A DNA stretch of 64,000 nucleotides from Micromonospora noduli (GCF_003264365.1 NZ_PYAK01000026.1:1-64000), one strand, 5' to 3'. Counted from the first letter of the stretch, positions 1 through 9,029 are shown. Notes: generated by a model from the letters alone, not told the origin. Numbers and translations are program-made.

Positions 1-928
1 TCGGCGGTCGCATCTGGTGCGCCTGCGGCACCTGGGCCCGGCCGGGCGCGGCGGGTGAGGCGGGCGCCGCGGAGACCGGCCCGGAGTTGGCGCCGGCCCG
101 GGCCTGCTGGGAGAGCGCGGCCTTGAGCTGACGGGCGACCCCGGCGAGTGCGGCGGCGCTCGGCCAGCGGGCGGCCGGGTCCTTTGCCAACGCCCGTTCG
201 ACAAGGGCGCGCACCTGCGGAGGAATGTCGGCCGGCAGTGGCCGGGGCGTCTCCCGGACGTGCCGCATCGCGATGTCGAGGGGGTTGTCGCCCTCGAACG
301 GCCGCCGACCGGCCAGGCACTGGTAGGCGACCACGCCGAGGGCGTACACGTCGGACGCCGGGGTGGCCACGCCGCCGGTGGCCTGCTCCGGTGAGATGTA
401 CGAGGCGGTGCCGAGCACCGAACCGGCGGCGGTGAGCTGGCCGACCATGTCGGAGCGGGCGATGCCGAAGTCGGTGAGCACCAGCGTGCCGTTCGGCCGG
501 ACCAGTAGGTTGCCCGGCTTCACGTCGCGGTGCACGATGCCCTTCTCGTGGGCGGCGTGCAGCGCGTCGGCGGCCTGCGCGACGAGGGCCATCGTCCGCG
601 CCGGGGTGAGCCGGCCGACCCGGCTCAACGTGGACGACAGGGCGTCACCCTCGACGTACTCCATGACCAGGAAGGCGATCTGCTGGTCGTTGCCGAAGTC
701 GTAGACGTCCACCACGCCGGGATGGTTGATGGTGGCCATGGTGCGAGCCTCGCCGCGGAACCGCTCACCGAAGTCCGGGTCGTCGAGCAGGGCGGGGAGC
801 AGGCTCTTCACCGCCACCGTCCGGCCGAGCACCTGGTCGGTGCCGCGCCAGACGTCGCCCATGCCGCCGCTGGCGATCCGCTCGTCGAGACGGTAGCGGT
901 TGCCGAGCCGCACACCGGGGCTGAGCAT
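1..928 (-). CDS. pknA: Ser/Thr protein kinase PknA (3' end off the left edge)
   Basis: Eukaryote-type Ser/Thr kinase that phosphorylates proteins of cell-wall growth and division. The visible 309 residues hold the kinase domain: a Gly-rich loop (about residues 18-26), the ATP-binding Lys41, the catalytic loop HRDVKPGN with Asp135, and DFG at 153-155. After about residue 290 the sequence turns Pro/Ala-rich, the usual juxtamembrane linker. ATG at 928 is preceded by AGGGGG inside the end of pbpA, one base after the pbpA stop, so translation is probably coupled. It is called PknA rather than PknB because it directly follows pbpA; in the actinobacterial cluster pknB would come next, outside the window. 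The C-terminal tail is not visible, so a membrane segment cannot be checked. Confidence 0.93.
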   Translation of the reverse strand, partial: MLSPGVRLGNRYRLDERIASGGMGDVWRGTDQVLGRTVAVKSLLPALLDDPDFGERFRGEARTMATINHPGVVDVYDFGNDQQIAFLVMEYVEGDALSSTLSRVGRLTPARTMALVAQAADALHAAHEKGIVHRDVKPGNLLVRPNGTLVLTDFGIARSDMVGQLTAAGSVLGTASYISPEQATGGVATPASDVYALGVVAYQCLAGRRPFEGDNPLDIAMRHVRETPRPLPADIPPQVRALVERALAKDPAARWPSAAALAGVARQLKAALSQQARAGANSGPVSAAPASPAAPGRAQVPQAHQMRPP

Positions 929-929
929 G

Positions 930-2435
930 TCAGCGACCCCCTGGGTCGGCGATGGCGGCCTTCATGATCTGGCCGGCGATCCGAGCGGCCTCGCCGCTAC
1001 CGCCGGGGCCGGCCTGCTCCAGGACGACGCAGACAGCGGAGACCGGGTTGCCGTTCTTGTCCAGGGCGAAGCCGATGAACCAGCCGTGGTCGGGCCGATC
1101 CGGGGCGGACTGGGCGGTGCCGGTCTTGCCGCCGACCGTGTAGCCGTTGATCGCGGCCTTCCGCCCGGTGCCCTTCTGCACCACGCTGACCATCATCTCG
1201 CGCAGGTCGGTGGCGACCTGCGGCTCGACGGGCTGGCGCAGCTTCCGCGCATCGGCAGTGTAGTAGCTGGTGGTCCGGTCGGGAGCGAGCAGCTGCCGCA
1301 CCAGGTACGGCCGCATCTGGCTGCCGTTGTTGGCGATCGAACCGGCGATCATGGCGCCTTCGAGGGGCGTCATCCGAACGTTGTTCTGGCCGATCGAGGA
1401 CTGGGCCAGTGCGGCCGGGTCGGTGCTGCCGTCCTGGTTCTGCATGGTCCCGGTCCGACTGGCAGCCGTGGGCAGGCCGCCCTCGCCGAGCTGGCCAACG
1501 GTCAGGTCCTCCTGCTCGAAACCGAACTGCCGGGCCTTCTCCTTGACAGTCTCGGCGCCGAGCCGCACACCGAGCTGGGCGAAGCCGGTGTTGCACGACT
1601 CGGTGACCGCCTCCAGCAGGGTGACCTGCCGAGTCGGGCAGATCGACGGATCGGCGTTGCGGATCGGGGTGCCCGAGGTCGGCGGGGTCCAACTGGAACT
1701 GGCCGGGATCTCGGTCGTCTTGGTCACGCCGTTCTCCAGTGCCGCCGCCGCCACCACGATCTTGAAGGTGGAGCCCGGCGGCAGCGTCTCGGCCAGCGCG
1801 CGGTTCTTCAGCGGTTCGGCCGGGTCCTTCTCCAGCTTGTTGTACGCCGCCGCTGCCTCGTTGGTGTCGTGGCTGGCCAGCGGGTTCGGGTCGAAGCTCG
1901 GCATGGAGACCAGCGCCTGGATGGCACCGCTGCGCGGGTCGATGGCGATCGCCGCGCCCCGCTTCGCACCCACCTCGTTGTTGCGCAGCTGGTCGTACGC
2001 CACGTCCTGGGCCCGCTTGGAGAGTGTGAGCAGCACGTTGCCGCCGCCGGTGTCGTCGCCGGTGAACATGTCCTTCAACCGGTCGCCGATCAGCTGGTCG
2101 CTGGTGCCGGCCAGGAAGTCGTTCTCCACCTGCTCGATGCCCTGGTCGGCCAGGTTGACCGGCTTGTAGCCGAGCACGTGGGCGTACTTGGCGCCGCTGG
2201 GATAGGTGCGCCGGAACTTCAGGTTGCCGGTGGTCTCCTTGCTCGTGGCCACGGCCGTGCCGCCAGCCTCGATGTTGCCGCGCTTGCGGTCGTACTCGGC
2301 GACCTGGACCCGACCGTTGTAGTCGCTGGTCCGGTATTCGTCCGCCTTGTAGGCCTGGATCCAGTTGAGGTTGGCGAAGAGCAGACCGAACAGGACCATG
2401 ACGACGACGCCAACGCGGCGCAGGGGTGCGTTCAC
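930..2435 (-). CDS. pbpA: Penicillin-binding protein A (class B transpeptidase)
   Basis: Class B PBP that cross-links peptidoglycan with its RodA/FtsW partner. The 501 residues comprise a short cytoplasmic start, one membrane anchor (about 8-24), a dimerisation region, and a transpeptidase domain with all three active-site motifs: STFK with Ser222, SCN at 280-282 and KTG at 437-439. The GTG start at 2435 overlaps the rodA stop as GTGA, so the two are translationally coupled, fitting a one-to-one synthase complex. It ends one base before pknA. Length and motif spacing match mycobacterial PbpA, a known substrate of PknB. Confidence 0.95.
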   Translation of the reverse strand: MNAPLRRVGVVVMVLFGLLFANLNWIQAYKADEYRTSDYNGRVQVAEYDRKRGNIEAGGTAVATSKETTGNLKFRRTYPSGAKYAHVLGYKPVNLADQGIEQVENDFLAGTSDQLIGDRLKDMFTGDDTGGGNVLLTLSKRAQDVAYDQLRNNEVGAKRGAAIAIDPRSGAIQALVSMPSFDPNPLASHDTNEAAAAYNKLEKDPAEPLKNRALAETLPPGSTFKIVVAAAALENGVTKTTEIPASSSWTPPTSGTPIRNADPSICPTRQVTLLEAVTESCNTGFAQLGVRLGAETVKEKARQFGFEQEDLTVGQLGEGGLPTAASRTGTMQNQDGSTDPAALAQSSIGQNNVRMTPLEGAMIAGSIANNGSQMRPYLVRQLLAPDRTTSYYTADARKLRQPVEPQVATDLREMMVSVVQKGTGRKAAINGYTVGGKTGTAQSAPDRPDHGWFIGFALDKNGNPVSAVCVVLEQAGPGGSGEAARIAGQIMKAAIADPGGR

Positions 2436-3925
2436 GGCTTGATCACCTCCGTGGGAGCACCGTGCAGCTGCTCGGGCGGGCCGCCGCTGGGACGAGCCGC
2501 CTTGCCGCCGCCTCCTCCGGTCACCGGTCGGCGGGCGCCGTCGGAGACCCGCAGCAGCACCGCGATGAGCAGCCAGTTGGCCATCAGCGACGACCCGCCG
2601 GCGGACAGGAACGGGGTGGTCTGACCGGTCAACGGGATGAGCTTGCTGATCCCGCCGACGATCACGAAGACCTGGAGGCCGAGGGTGAACGCGAGACCGC
2701 CGGCGAGCAGCTTGCCGAACGAGTCCCGTACCGCGAGCGCGGCACGCAGCCCGCGCTCCACGATGAGCAGGTAGACGACCAGCAGCGCGGACAGGCCGAA
2801 GAGGCCGATTTCCTCACCGATGCCGGCGAAGATGAAGTCGTTCTGCACCTCGGGCAGGATCTCCGGCTGACCGCCGCCCGGCCCCGCACCGAAGAGCCCG
2901 CCAGTGCCCAGGGCCAGCAGGCCCTGCACGAGTTGGTAGCCCTTGTTGGTCGGGTCGGCGAACGGGTCGAGCCAGATCTCCGCCCGCACGTAGAAGTTGG
3001 CGAACGGCCCGCCGACCGTCGAGCCGAGGACGTAGGCGAGGTACGCGCCGCCGAAGAAGAGGACCAGGCCGATCAGCAGCCAGCTGACCCGTTCGGTGGC
3101 GATGTAGAGCGTCACCACGAACATGCCGAAGTAGAGCAGCGAGGTGCCCAGGTCCTTCTCGAAGACCAGCACCAGGACGCTGATCAGCCAGACGCCGACC
3201 ACCGGACCGAGGTCGCGGCCACGCGGGAAGTCGATGCCGAGGAAGCGCCGGCTGGCCAGCGACAGCACCTCACGCTTGCGCACCAGGTAGTAGGCGAAGA
3301 AGACCAGCAGCGCCAGCTTGGCGAACTCACCCGGCTGGATGGAGAAGCTGCCGACCCGGACCCACAGCTTCGCGCCGTTGATCTCGGAGATGCTCGACGG
3401 CAGCACCGCCGGGATCATCACCAGCACGATGCCGGCCAACCCCAGGGTGTACGCGTACCGCGAGATCGACCGGTGGTCGCGCATGATCGCGAGCAGGGCG
3501 GCGGCGAGGATCACCGCACCGAGCGTCCAGGCCAGCTGACGCCCGCCCTGCCCCGCGAAGACGGCCAGGCTCTCCCGCTCGGCCACCGGGGCGTCGCCCA
3601 GGTCGATCCGGCGCAGGAAGCCCACCCCGAGCCCGTTGAGCAGGGCCACCGCCGGCAGCAGCGCCGGGTCGGCGAACGGGGCGAGGAACCGGATGACCAG
3701 GTGCAGGCCGAGGAAGACCGCGCCGAGCGCGGCGGCCGGCATCCAGAAGTCCGGGGTGACCGTGTCCAGCAGGTTCGCCTCGACGGTCGCCCCGTACGCG
3801 GCCACCAGCACCATCGCGAGCAACAGCAGGTACAGCTCGGCGTTGCGGCGCGACCGCGCCAGGCGTACGCCGGATTGCTCGCCCGCGGTGGCGGGCGAGG
3901 GTGCCGGTGTGGCCGCTACGGTCAC
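2432..3925 (-). CDS. rodA: FtsW/RodA/SpoVE-family peptidoglycan glycosyltransferase
   Basis: SEDS polymerase that extends glycan strands from lipid II in the membrane. The 497-residue protein is hydrophobic throughout with roughly 12 membrane helices. It contains the family's signature FxxxIGEExG loop (here FAGIGEEIG, about residue 367) and the C-terminal GGSS motif region before the last helix. GTG at 3925 is preceded by GAGGACC at good spacing. It sits 30 bases after pstP and overlaps pbpA by four bases, in the same order as the mycobacterial pstP-rodA-pbpA-pknA operon. RodA rather than FtsW is chosen from this context. Confidence 0.94.
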   Translation of the reverse strand: MTVAATPAPSPATAGEQSGVRLARSRRNAELYLLLLAMVLVAAYGATVEANLLDTVTPDFWMPAAALGAVFLGLHLVIRFLAPFADPALLPAVALLNGLGVGFLRRIDLGDAPVAERESLAVFAGQGGRQLAWTLGAVILAAALLAIMRDHRSISRYAYTLGLAGIVLVMIPAVLPSSISEINGAKLWVRVGSFSIQPGEFAKLALLVFFAYYLVRKREVLSLASRRFLGIDFPRGRDLGPVVGVWLISVLVLVFEKDLGTSLLYFGMFVVTLYIATERVSWLLIGLVLFFGGAYLAYVLGSTVGGPFANFYVRAEIWLDPFADPTNKGYQLVQGLLALGTGGLFGAGPGGGQPEILPEVQNDFIFAGIGEEIGLFGLSALLVVYLLIVERGLRAALAVRDSFGKLLAGGLAFTLGLQVFVIVGGISKLIPLTGQTTPFLSAGGSSLMANWLLIAVLLRVSDGARRPVTGGGGGKAARPSGGPPEQLHGAPTEVIKP

Positions 3926-3955
3926 GGGTGGGGTCCTCAGGATCTCAGCCGACGC

Positions 3956-5431
3956 TCACTCAGGAGACCGGCAGCCGGCCGGGTCGAGCGCCGGCGTGGC
4001 CGAGTCGGAGGGCGTGACGTCGGGTGTGGTGGTCGCGCCGGCCCCACCGAGAGCGGTGGTGGCACCGGCGGTCGGGCTTGCGCTGACGACCCCGTTGGGG
4101 GTCGGCGACGCGTTGGCGCTCGGGCTGCCGTTCGGGGTCGGCGTCGAACCGACCGGGGTCGGCGTCGGCGTCGGCGTGTTGACCCCGGCGGCGGTCGGGT
4201 CGAGCGGGCAGAGCGGCTTCAGGTTGGGGTTGCTCGGCGTGTCGCTGGTCAGCTCGGCGAGCTGACGCTCGGCGTCCGGCTCACTCTTGGCCCTGATGCC
4301 GACCTTGACCGTGTCCTGTGCGGCGACCGTGAGGTCGTCCAGCCGGGTGCCGCTGCGGCGGTGCACGCTGGACAGGTCCATCCCGGCGATCTGACCCTGG
4401 ACACCGCGGAAGACGGCAACCTGGCCCTCTTCGGTGGCTCCCACGTAGTACTGCCGCTGGGTGTAGGTCCAACCACCGAACGCCGCACCGCCGACGATCA
4501 CCAGCAGGGCCAGCGCCATGGCGGCGGTCCGGACCGGGCGTCGCTTGGGCCGGTCGGCGTCATCGTCGGAGGCCGCCGGCTCCTCGGGCGCGGCCGGACG
4601 CGGCGCGGAGAGCGCCGAGGCTCGGGCGGCCGGAGTCGAGTCGTCGGCGGAGGTCGCCATGCCCCGGTCCCGGGCGGCGGCGCCGCCCACGATCGGGGTC
4701 GCCTCGACGATGTCCTGGTCCGTGGCGTCGGCGATGATCACCGTGATGTTGTCCGGCCCACCGCCGCGCAGCGCGAGCTGCACCAGCCGTTCGACGCACT
4801 GCTGCGGGTCGGTGTACTCCCGCAGGGTCTCGCCGATGGTTTCGGCGCTGACCACGCCCGAGAGGCCGTCGCTGCAGATCAGGTACCGGTCGCCGGGCAT
4901 GACCTGGCGGACCGAGTATTCCGGGTCGATGTCCCGACCGTCGAGGGCGCGGGTGAGCAGCGACCGCTGCGGGTGACTGCTCGCCTCCTCGGCGCTGATC
5001 CGGCCTTCGTCGACCAGCATCTGGACGTAGGTGTCGTCCTTGGTGATCTGCGCGAACTCGCCATTGCGCAGCAGGTAGGCCCGCGAGTCGCCAATGTGGA
5101 CCATCCCCAGCTTGCTGCCGGTGAAGAGGGTCGCCGTCAGCGTGGTGCCCATCCCCTCCAGCTGTGGGTTGGCGTCCACCGTGTCGCGGAGTTGTTGGTT
5201 GGCGGTGCCCACGGCCGAACGCAACGCATCGACGAGAGCGTCCCCCGGGACGTCCTCGTCGAGCGGCGCCATGGCACCGATGACGATGTTGCTGGCGACG
5301 TCACCGGCGGCCATACCGCCCATGCCGTCGGCAACGGCGAGTAACCGCGGCCCGGCGTAGACGGAGTCTTGATTGCCGTCTCGGATCAGACCGCGGTCGC
5401 TGTGGGCCGCATAGCGCAGGGTCAGAGTCAT
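3956..5431 (-). CDS. pstP: PP2C-family Ser/Thr phosphatase PstP
   Basis: Membrane-anchored PP2C phosphatase that reverses PknA/PknB phosphorylation. The N-terminal 240 residues form the PP2C domain, with the metal-binding DGMGG (Asp35) and a later SDGLSG and GGPDN. A basic linker leads to one membrane helix (about 303-322), then an exported domain of about 100 residues and a long Pro/Thr/Ala-rich tail, more extended than needed for catalysis. ATG at 5431 overlaps the fhaB stop as ATGA. The 491-residue length matches the family (mycobacterial PstP is slightly longer). Confidence 0.94.
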   Translation of the reverse strand: MTLTLRYAAHSDRGLIRDGNQDSVYAGPRLLAVADGMGGMAAGDVASNIVIGAMAPLDEDVPGDALVDALRSAVGTANQQLRDTVDANPQLEGMGTTLTATLFTGSKLGMVHIGDSRAYLLRNGEFAQITKDDTYVQMLVDEGRISAEEASSHPQRSLLTRALDGRDIDPEYSVRQVMPGDRYLICSDGLSGVVSAETIGETLREYTDPQQCVERLVQLALRGGGPDNITVIIADATDQDIVEATPIVGGAAARDRGMATSADDSTPAARASALSAPRPAAPEEPAASDDDADRPKRRPVRTAAMALALLVIVGGAAFGGWTYTQRQYYVGATEEGQVAVFRGVQGQIAGMDLSSVHRRSGTRLDDLTVAAQDTVKVGIRAKSEPDAERQLAELTSDTPSNPNLKPLCPLDPTAAGVNTPTPTPTPVGSTPTPNGSPSANASPTPNGVVSASPTAGATTALGGAGATTTPDVTPSDSATPALDPAGCRSPE

Positions 5432-5913
5432 GGCCGTAATTCGAGGGAAGTGCGGCCGATCCGGATCGGCACGCCGAGGGGGACGGGGGTTGGTCCGGAG
5501 ACCTTAGCGCGATCGAGGTACGTGCCGTTAGTCGAGCCGAGGTCCTCGACGTACCACTGCCCTTCACGCGGCACGAGCCGGGCGTGTCGCGCGGAGGCGT
5601 AGTCGTCGGTGATGACCAGGGTGGAGTCCTCAGCCCGACCGATGGTGATCTGCGCTTCACCGAGAGTGATTTTGGTGCCGGCCAACTGACCGGCCGTCAC
5701 CACCAGTTGATGCGCCGCTCTGCCCCGTTTCACCTTCGCTGGCTTGGCCGCCTGCCCCGTCGAGGCGCCCACGGCGCGCGGCGCGGCCACCAGACGACCG
5801 GACCGGGCGCCCGCGAAGAGGTCCCTGCGGATCACACCGACCACCGTGAACACGAAGATCCACAGCAGGATCAGGAACCCGAACCGGGCAACGGTGATGA
5901 CCAGTTCCGGCAA
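5428..5913 (-). CDS. fhaB: Membrane-anchored FHA-domain protein FhaB (FipA)
   Basis: Small phosphothreonine-binding adaptor of the kinase operon. One N-terminal membrane helix (about 4-26) is followed by a basic linker and a single FHA domain (about 75-161) with the conserved GR, SxxH (here SARH) and GSTNG elements. The start is TTG at 5913; MPEL at the N-terminus matches what is known of family members, and no better start lies downstream. There is no good Shine-Dalgarno, and the gene begins 6 bases after fhaA stops, so re-initiation is likely. It overlaps pstP by four bases. Confidence 0.92.
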   Translation of the reverse strand: MPELVITVARFGFLILLWIFVFTVVGVIRRDLFAGARSGRLVAAPRAVGASTGQAAKPAKVKRGRAAHQLVVTAGQLAGTKITLGEAQITIGRAEDSTLVITDDYASARHARLVPREGQWYVEDLGSTNGTYLDRAKVSGPTPVPLGVPIRIGRTSLELRP

Positions 5914-5919
5914 GGCGGG

Positions 5920-6681
5920 TCAGCCGTCCACGCGGAAGGTCAGCGTCGTCGTCCCGAGCTGGACCATGTCACCGGGGTTGAGCGCGACGGCGGAGACCCG
6001 CTGCCCGTTCACCATGGTGCCGTTGGTCGAACCCAGGTCGGTCAACACGACCTGGCCGCCGTCGAAATCCAGCCGGGCGTGTCGCCGGGAGATGCCGACG
6101 TCGGGCAGACGCAGGTTGGCCTGGTCGCCGCGACCGATCACCGTCGACCCCATCTGGAGGGGGTAGGTACGCCCGTCGCCGGAGACCAGCCGCACGTTGC
6201 GACCGCCACCGTGCCCGGGCGGCGGGCCGTAGCCACCGCCCTGGTCGTACGCGGGGTAGGCGGGCGGGCCGGCGTCGTAGCCGGGCGCCGACACCGGGGC
6301 GACCTCGCCACCGGTGTAGACCTCGGCCGTGACACGGAACATGCCCGTGTCCAGACCCTCGCCTCGCTCGATCTCGACGATCACGTCGCCGTAGACCGTC
6401 CACGCCTGCTCGCCGATGAACTCCGCCTGCGACTGGGCCAACTCCTGGGCCAGCGCGGCGGCGTACGGCGCCAGCCGACTGTGGTCGAACGGCGAGAGAT
6501 CGATCACGTAGCGGTTGGGCACCAACGTGCGCCCACCGGCCAGGATCGCCTTGTGCGCCTCGGCCTCCCGCTGCATGGCGTTGAGGATCTCCACGGGGTG
6601 GACCACCCCTTTGAAGACCTTGGCAAAGGCCCCTTCGACCAGGCCTTCCAGACGCTTCTCGAAGCGTTGCAGCACGCTCAC
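5920..6681 (-). CDS. fhaA: FHA-domain protein FhaA (DUF3662 + FHA)
   Basis: Cytoplasmic FHA protein that in mycobacteria binds the phosphorylated pseudokinase domain of MviN/MurJ and restrains peptidoglycan synthesis. An N-terminal DUF3662 domain (about 1-115) is joined by a short Gly/Pro/Tyr-rich linker to a C-terminal FHA domain (about 160-253) with SRRH and GSTNG. The linker is much shorter than in mycobacterial FhaA (over 500 residues). I prefer GTG at 6681, which has AGGAGG five bases upstream and gives the familiar MSVLQRFE start. An ATG at 6708 in frame would add 9 residues but overlaps a possible -10 box (TACCAT, 6712-6717). First gene of the operon. Confidence 0.9.
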   Translation of the reverse strand: MSVLQRFEKRLEGLVEGAFAKVFKGVVHPVEILNAMQREAEAHKAILAGGRTLVPNRYVIDLSPFDHSRLAPYAAALAQELAQSQAEFIGEQAWTVYGDVIVEIERGEGLDTGMFRVTAEVYTGGEVAPVSAPGYDAGPPAYPAYDQGGGYGPPPGHGGGRNVRLVSGDGRTYPLQMGSTVIGRGDQANLRLPDVGISRRHARLDFDGGQVVLTDLGSTNGTMVNGQRVSAVALNPGDMVQLGTTTLTFRVDG

Positions 6682-6867
6682 CGGCTCCTCCTCGGGTCCC
6701 GAGGACATGATGGTATCCGGCCGGCGCGCGCGCAGCTCACACGCCGCTCGGCCGGCTGCTCTCGACCCGTTCGGAAGGGCCGCGACTGTCGTGCTAATCT
6801 TTCGTCCGCCACGAACGGTAATCGCTCGTGGCGAGCGCCAGGGACAGCGTAGTATTCCCGAGGCCCG

Positions 6868-6897
6868 TTGGAGACAGCGGGGCCGGGCGGCTAGAGT
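6868..6897 (+). promoter_or_regulatory. Predicted promoter of tRNA-Leu
   Basis: TTGGAG (6868-6873), an 18-base spacer, then TAGAGT (6892-6897). Predicted transcription start is about 6904, ten bases before the mature tRNA end. A shorter inverted repeat (GCCACGA at 6808-6814, TCGTGGC at 6826-6832) lies upstream between the divergent fhaA and tRNA genes. The assignment rests on box match and spacing only. Confidence 0.5.
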
Positions 6898-6914
6898 GTT
6901 CCGGGTTGTGCCAC

Positions 6915-7000
6915 GGGGATGTGGCGGAATGGCAGACGCGCACGGTTCAGGTCCGTGTGCCCGAAAGGGCGTGGGGGTTCAACTCCCCCCATCCCCACCA
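6915..7000 (+). tRNA. tRNA-Leu (anticodon CAG)
   Basis: Eighty-six bases folding as a class II tRNA with a long variable arm. The acceptor pairs GGGGATG (6915-6921) with CATCCCC (6990-6996), then discriminator A and an encoded CCA. The anticodon loop TTCAGGT puts CAG at 6948-6950, decoding CTG, the most used leucine codon in high-GC actinomycetes. The T-arm contains GGTTCAACTCC. A strong hairpin follows directly. Confidence 0.97.
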
Positions 7001-7006
7001 CCGACG

Positions 7007-7031
7007 AGGGCTCCGCTTTATGCGGGGCCCT
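7007..7031 (+). terminator. Hairpin terminator after tRNA-Leu
   Basis: AGGGCTCCGC (7007-7016) pairs over ten positions, one of them G:T, with GCGGGGCCCT (7022-7031) around a TTTAT loop. It lies seven bases past the tRNA end. Confidence 0.75.
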
Positions 7032-7106
7032 TCCGTCATATCGGGGCGTGCTGGACGTCACGCTATGCTCCGATGGATTCTGCCTCCGATGGACCAGGAG
7101 TGGCGT

Positions 7107-8180
7107 GTGAGTGTCGCGTTGGTGACAGGGTCGGGTGGTCTGATCGGCTCCGAGGCGGTCCGGCATTTCGCCGGCCTCGGTCTGGATGTCGTCGGCATCG
7201 ACAACGACATGCGCCGGTACTTCTTCGGCGAGGACGGCTCCACCTCGTGGAGCCTGGAACGGCTCGGCCGTGACCTGGGTAACGCGTACACCCACTTCGC
7301 GGTGGACATCCGGGACCGGGACGGCCTGGAGCAGGTGTTCAAGAAGTACGGCTCGGACATCGCCGTGGTGATCCACAGCGCTGCCCAGCCGAGCCATGAC
7401 TGGGCAGCCAAAGAGCCGTACACGGACTTCGACGTGAACGCCGGCGGCACGCTCAACATCCTGGAGAACACCCGCCGGCACGCGATCGACGCGCCGTTCA
7501 TCCACTGCTCGACCAACAAGGTGTACGGCGACCGGCCCAACAGCCTGCCGCTCATCGAGCTGGAGACCCGGTACGAGCTGCCCGAGGACCACCGCTGGTA
7601 CCAGGGCATCACCGAAGAGATGTCGATCGACCACTCGCTGCACTCGGTCTTCGGCGCCTCCAAGGTCGCCGCGGACGTGATGGTCCAGGAGTACGGGCGC
7701 TACTTCGACATGAAGACCGCCTGCTTCCGGGGCGGCACGCTCACCGGCCCGGCGCACTCCGCAGCCGAGCTGCACGGGTTCCTGGCCTATCTGATGCGCT
7801 GCGTCATGGAGGGCCGGACGTACAACCTCTTCGGCTACAAGGGCAAGATGGTCCGGGACGCGATCCACTCGCACGACGTGCTGACCGCGTTCGAGGCGTT
7901 CTTCCGCTCCCCGCGATCCGCGGAGGTCTACAACCTCGGTGGCGGCCGGCACTCCAACACCTCGCACATCGAGGCGTTCCGGATCGCCGAGGAGATCACC
8001 GGCCAGGAGGCGCGGATCAACTACGTCGAGCAGAACCGCACCGGCGACCACCAGTGGTACGTGAGCAGCATGGCCCGGTTCGAGGCGCAGTATCCGGACT
8101 GGGAGATCACTTACGACGTGCCGATGATCCTGCGGGAAATCTACGAGGCCAACGTGGACAAGTGGGTGGCCCAGCCATGA
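7107..8180 (+). CDS. NAD-dependent epimerase, CDP-paratose 2-epimerase-like
   Basis: Extended short-chain dehydrogenase acting on a nucleotide sugar; 357 residues. The N-terminus has a Rossmann motif TGSGGLIG (about 7-14), followed by the family-typical STNKVYGD (135-142) and the block FGASKVAADV (182-191). The latter occupies the usual YxxxK site, so Phe182 stands where the catalytic Tyr would be while Lys186 is kept; related CDP-tyvelose/paratose epimerase-like proteins share this block. GTG at 7107 has AGGAG six bases upstream; an in-frame ATG at 7089 lacks a ribosome site. It overlaps the next gene by ATGA, so epimerase and glycosyltransferase are made together. The exact sugar is unknown. 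Confidence 0.85.
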   Translation: MSVALVTGSGGLIGSEAVRHFAGLGLDVVGIDNDMRRYFFGEDGSTSWSLERLGRDLGNAYTHFAVDIRDRDGLEQVFKKYGSDIAVVIHSAAQPSHDWAAKEPYTDFDVNAGGTLNILENTRRHAIDAPFIHCSTNKVYGDRPNSLPLIELETRYELPEDHRWYQGITEEMSIDHSLHSVFGASKVAADVMVQEYGRYFDMKTACFRGGTLTGPAHSAAELHGFLAYLMRCVMEGRTYNLFGYKGKMVRDAIHSHDVLTAFEAFFRSPRSAEVYNLGGGRHSNTSHIEAFRIAEEITGQEARINYVEQNRTGDHQWYVSSMARFEAQYPDWEITYDVPMILREIYEANVDKWVAQP

Positions 8181-8983
8181 GCGCCCGGACGAAGCGCAAC
8201 GTGCTCGGCGTCCTGGTCGACGCCACCGACTACGCCACAGCGACCGACGCGGTGGTGACCGCGGCACACGAGCGGCGTCCCCTCGCGCTGACCGCGTTGG
8301 CCGTGCACGGTGTGATGACCGGGGTGCTCGACCCGGCGCACAACGCGCGGCTCAACTCCTTCGACGTGGTCACGCCGGACGGGCAGCCGGTGCGGTGGGC
8401 GCTCAACCTGCTGCACCACACCGGGCTCAGCGACCGGGTGTACGGGCCGACCCTGACCCTGCACGTGCTGTCGCGCTTCGCTGACGAGGGGCTACCGGTC
8501 TACCTGTACGGCTCGACCGAGGAGACCCTCGCCCGGTTGATCCCGGCCCTGGAGCGGATGTTCCCGGCGCTGAAGATAGCCGGGGTGGAGCCGTCCAAGT
8601 TCCGTGCCGTCCAGCCCGGTGAGGACGCCGAGATCGCCGACCGGATCCGGTCCAGTGGTGCCCGGTTGGTGCTGGTCGGGCTCGGCTGCCCGCGCCAGGA
8701 GGTCTTCGCGTACGCCATGCGGCCGCTGCTCGACATGCCGCTGATGGCGGTCGGCGCGGCCTTCGACTACCACGCCGGCCTGCTGCGCCAGCCCCCGCCG
8801 TGGATGCAGCGTGCCGGCCTTGAGTGGTTCTGGCGCCTCGGTCTGGAGCCGAAGCGGCTCTGGCGCCGCTACGTCATCCTCAACCCGGCCTACCTGAGCC
8901 GGCTCGCCGCGCAGAAGATCGGCCTGTGGAAGGCCCGCCCGCCGGCGCCGGCCACCGAGCGGCCGGCCACCTTCTCGGTCTGA
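8177..8983 (+). CDS. WecG/TagA/CpsF-family glycosyltransferase (GT26)
   Basis: Transfers a sugar, typically an N-acetylaminosugar or mannosaminuronate type, to a lipid-linked acceptor in surface glycan synthesis. The 268 residues carry the family motifs: TPDGQPVRWA near residue 57, GLGCPRQE near 173, and the C-terminal PPPWMQRAGLEW and LEPKRLWRRY stretch. There is no membrane helix; attachment is through the basic C-terminus. ATG overlaps the stop of the epimerase (ATGA), and a strong terminator follows, so the transcript holds just these two genes. No flippase or polymerase lies nearby, so the sugar acceptor must come from another locus. Confidence 0.9.
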   Translation: MSARTKRNVLGVLVDATDYATATDAVVTAAHERRPLALTALAVHGVMTGVLDPAHNARLNSFDVVTPDGQPVRWALNLLHHTGLSDRVYGPTLTLHVLSRFADEGLPVYLYGSTEETLARLIPALERMFPALKIAGVEPSKFRAVQPGEDAEIADRIRSSGARLVLVGLGCPRQEVFAYAMRPLLDMPLMAVGAAFDYHAGLLRQPPPWMQRAGLEWFWRLGLEPKRLWRRYVILNPAYLSRLAAQKIGLWKARPPAPATERPATFSV

Positions 8984-8988
8984 CCGAA

Positions 8989-9029
8989 GGCGTCCGGTGG
9001 CACCACCAGGGTGACCACCGGACGCCTTT
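8989..9029 (+). terminator. Strong terminator of the epimerase-glycosyltransferase operon
   Basis: A perfect 12-bp stem, GGCGTCCGGTGG (8989-9000) with CCACCGGACGCC (9015-9026), followed by TTTA. It begins 6 bases after the stop codon. Confidence 0.85.

Noticed and set aside
2426..5344. Very long open frame on the + strand opposite rodA and pstP
   Set aside because: It is the antisense shadow of two well-supported genes; high GC keeps such frames open and the product is Arg/Gln/Asp-rich without domains.
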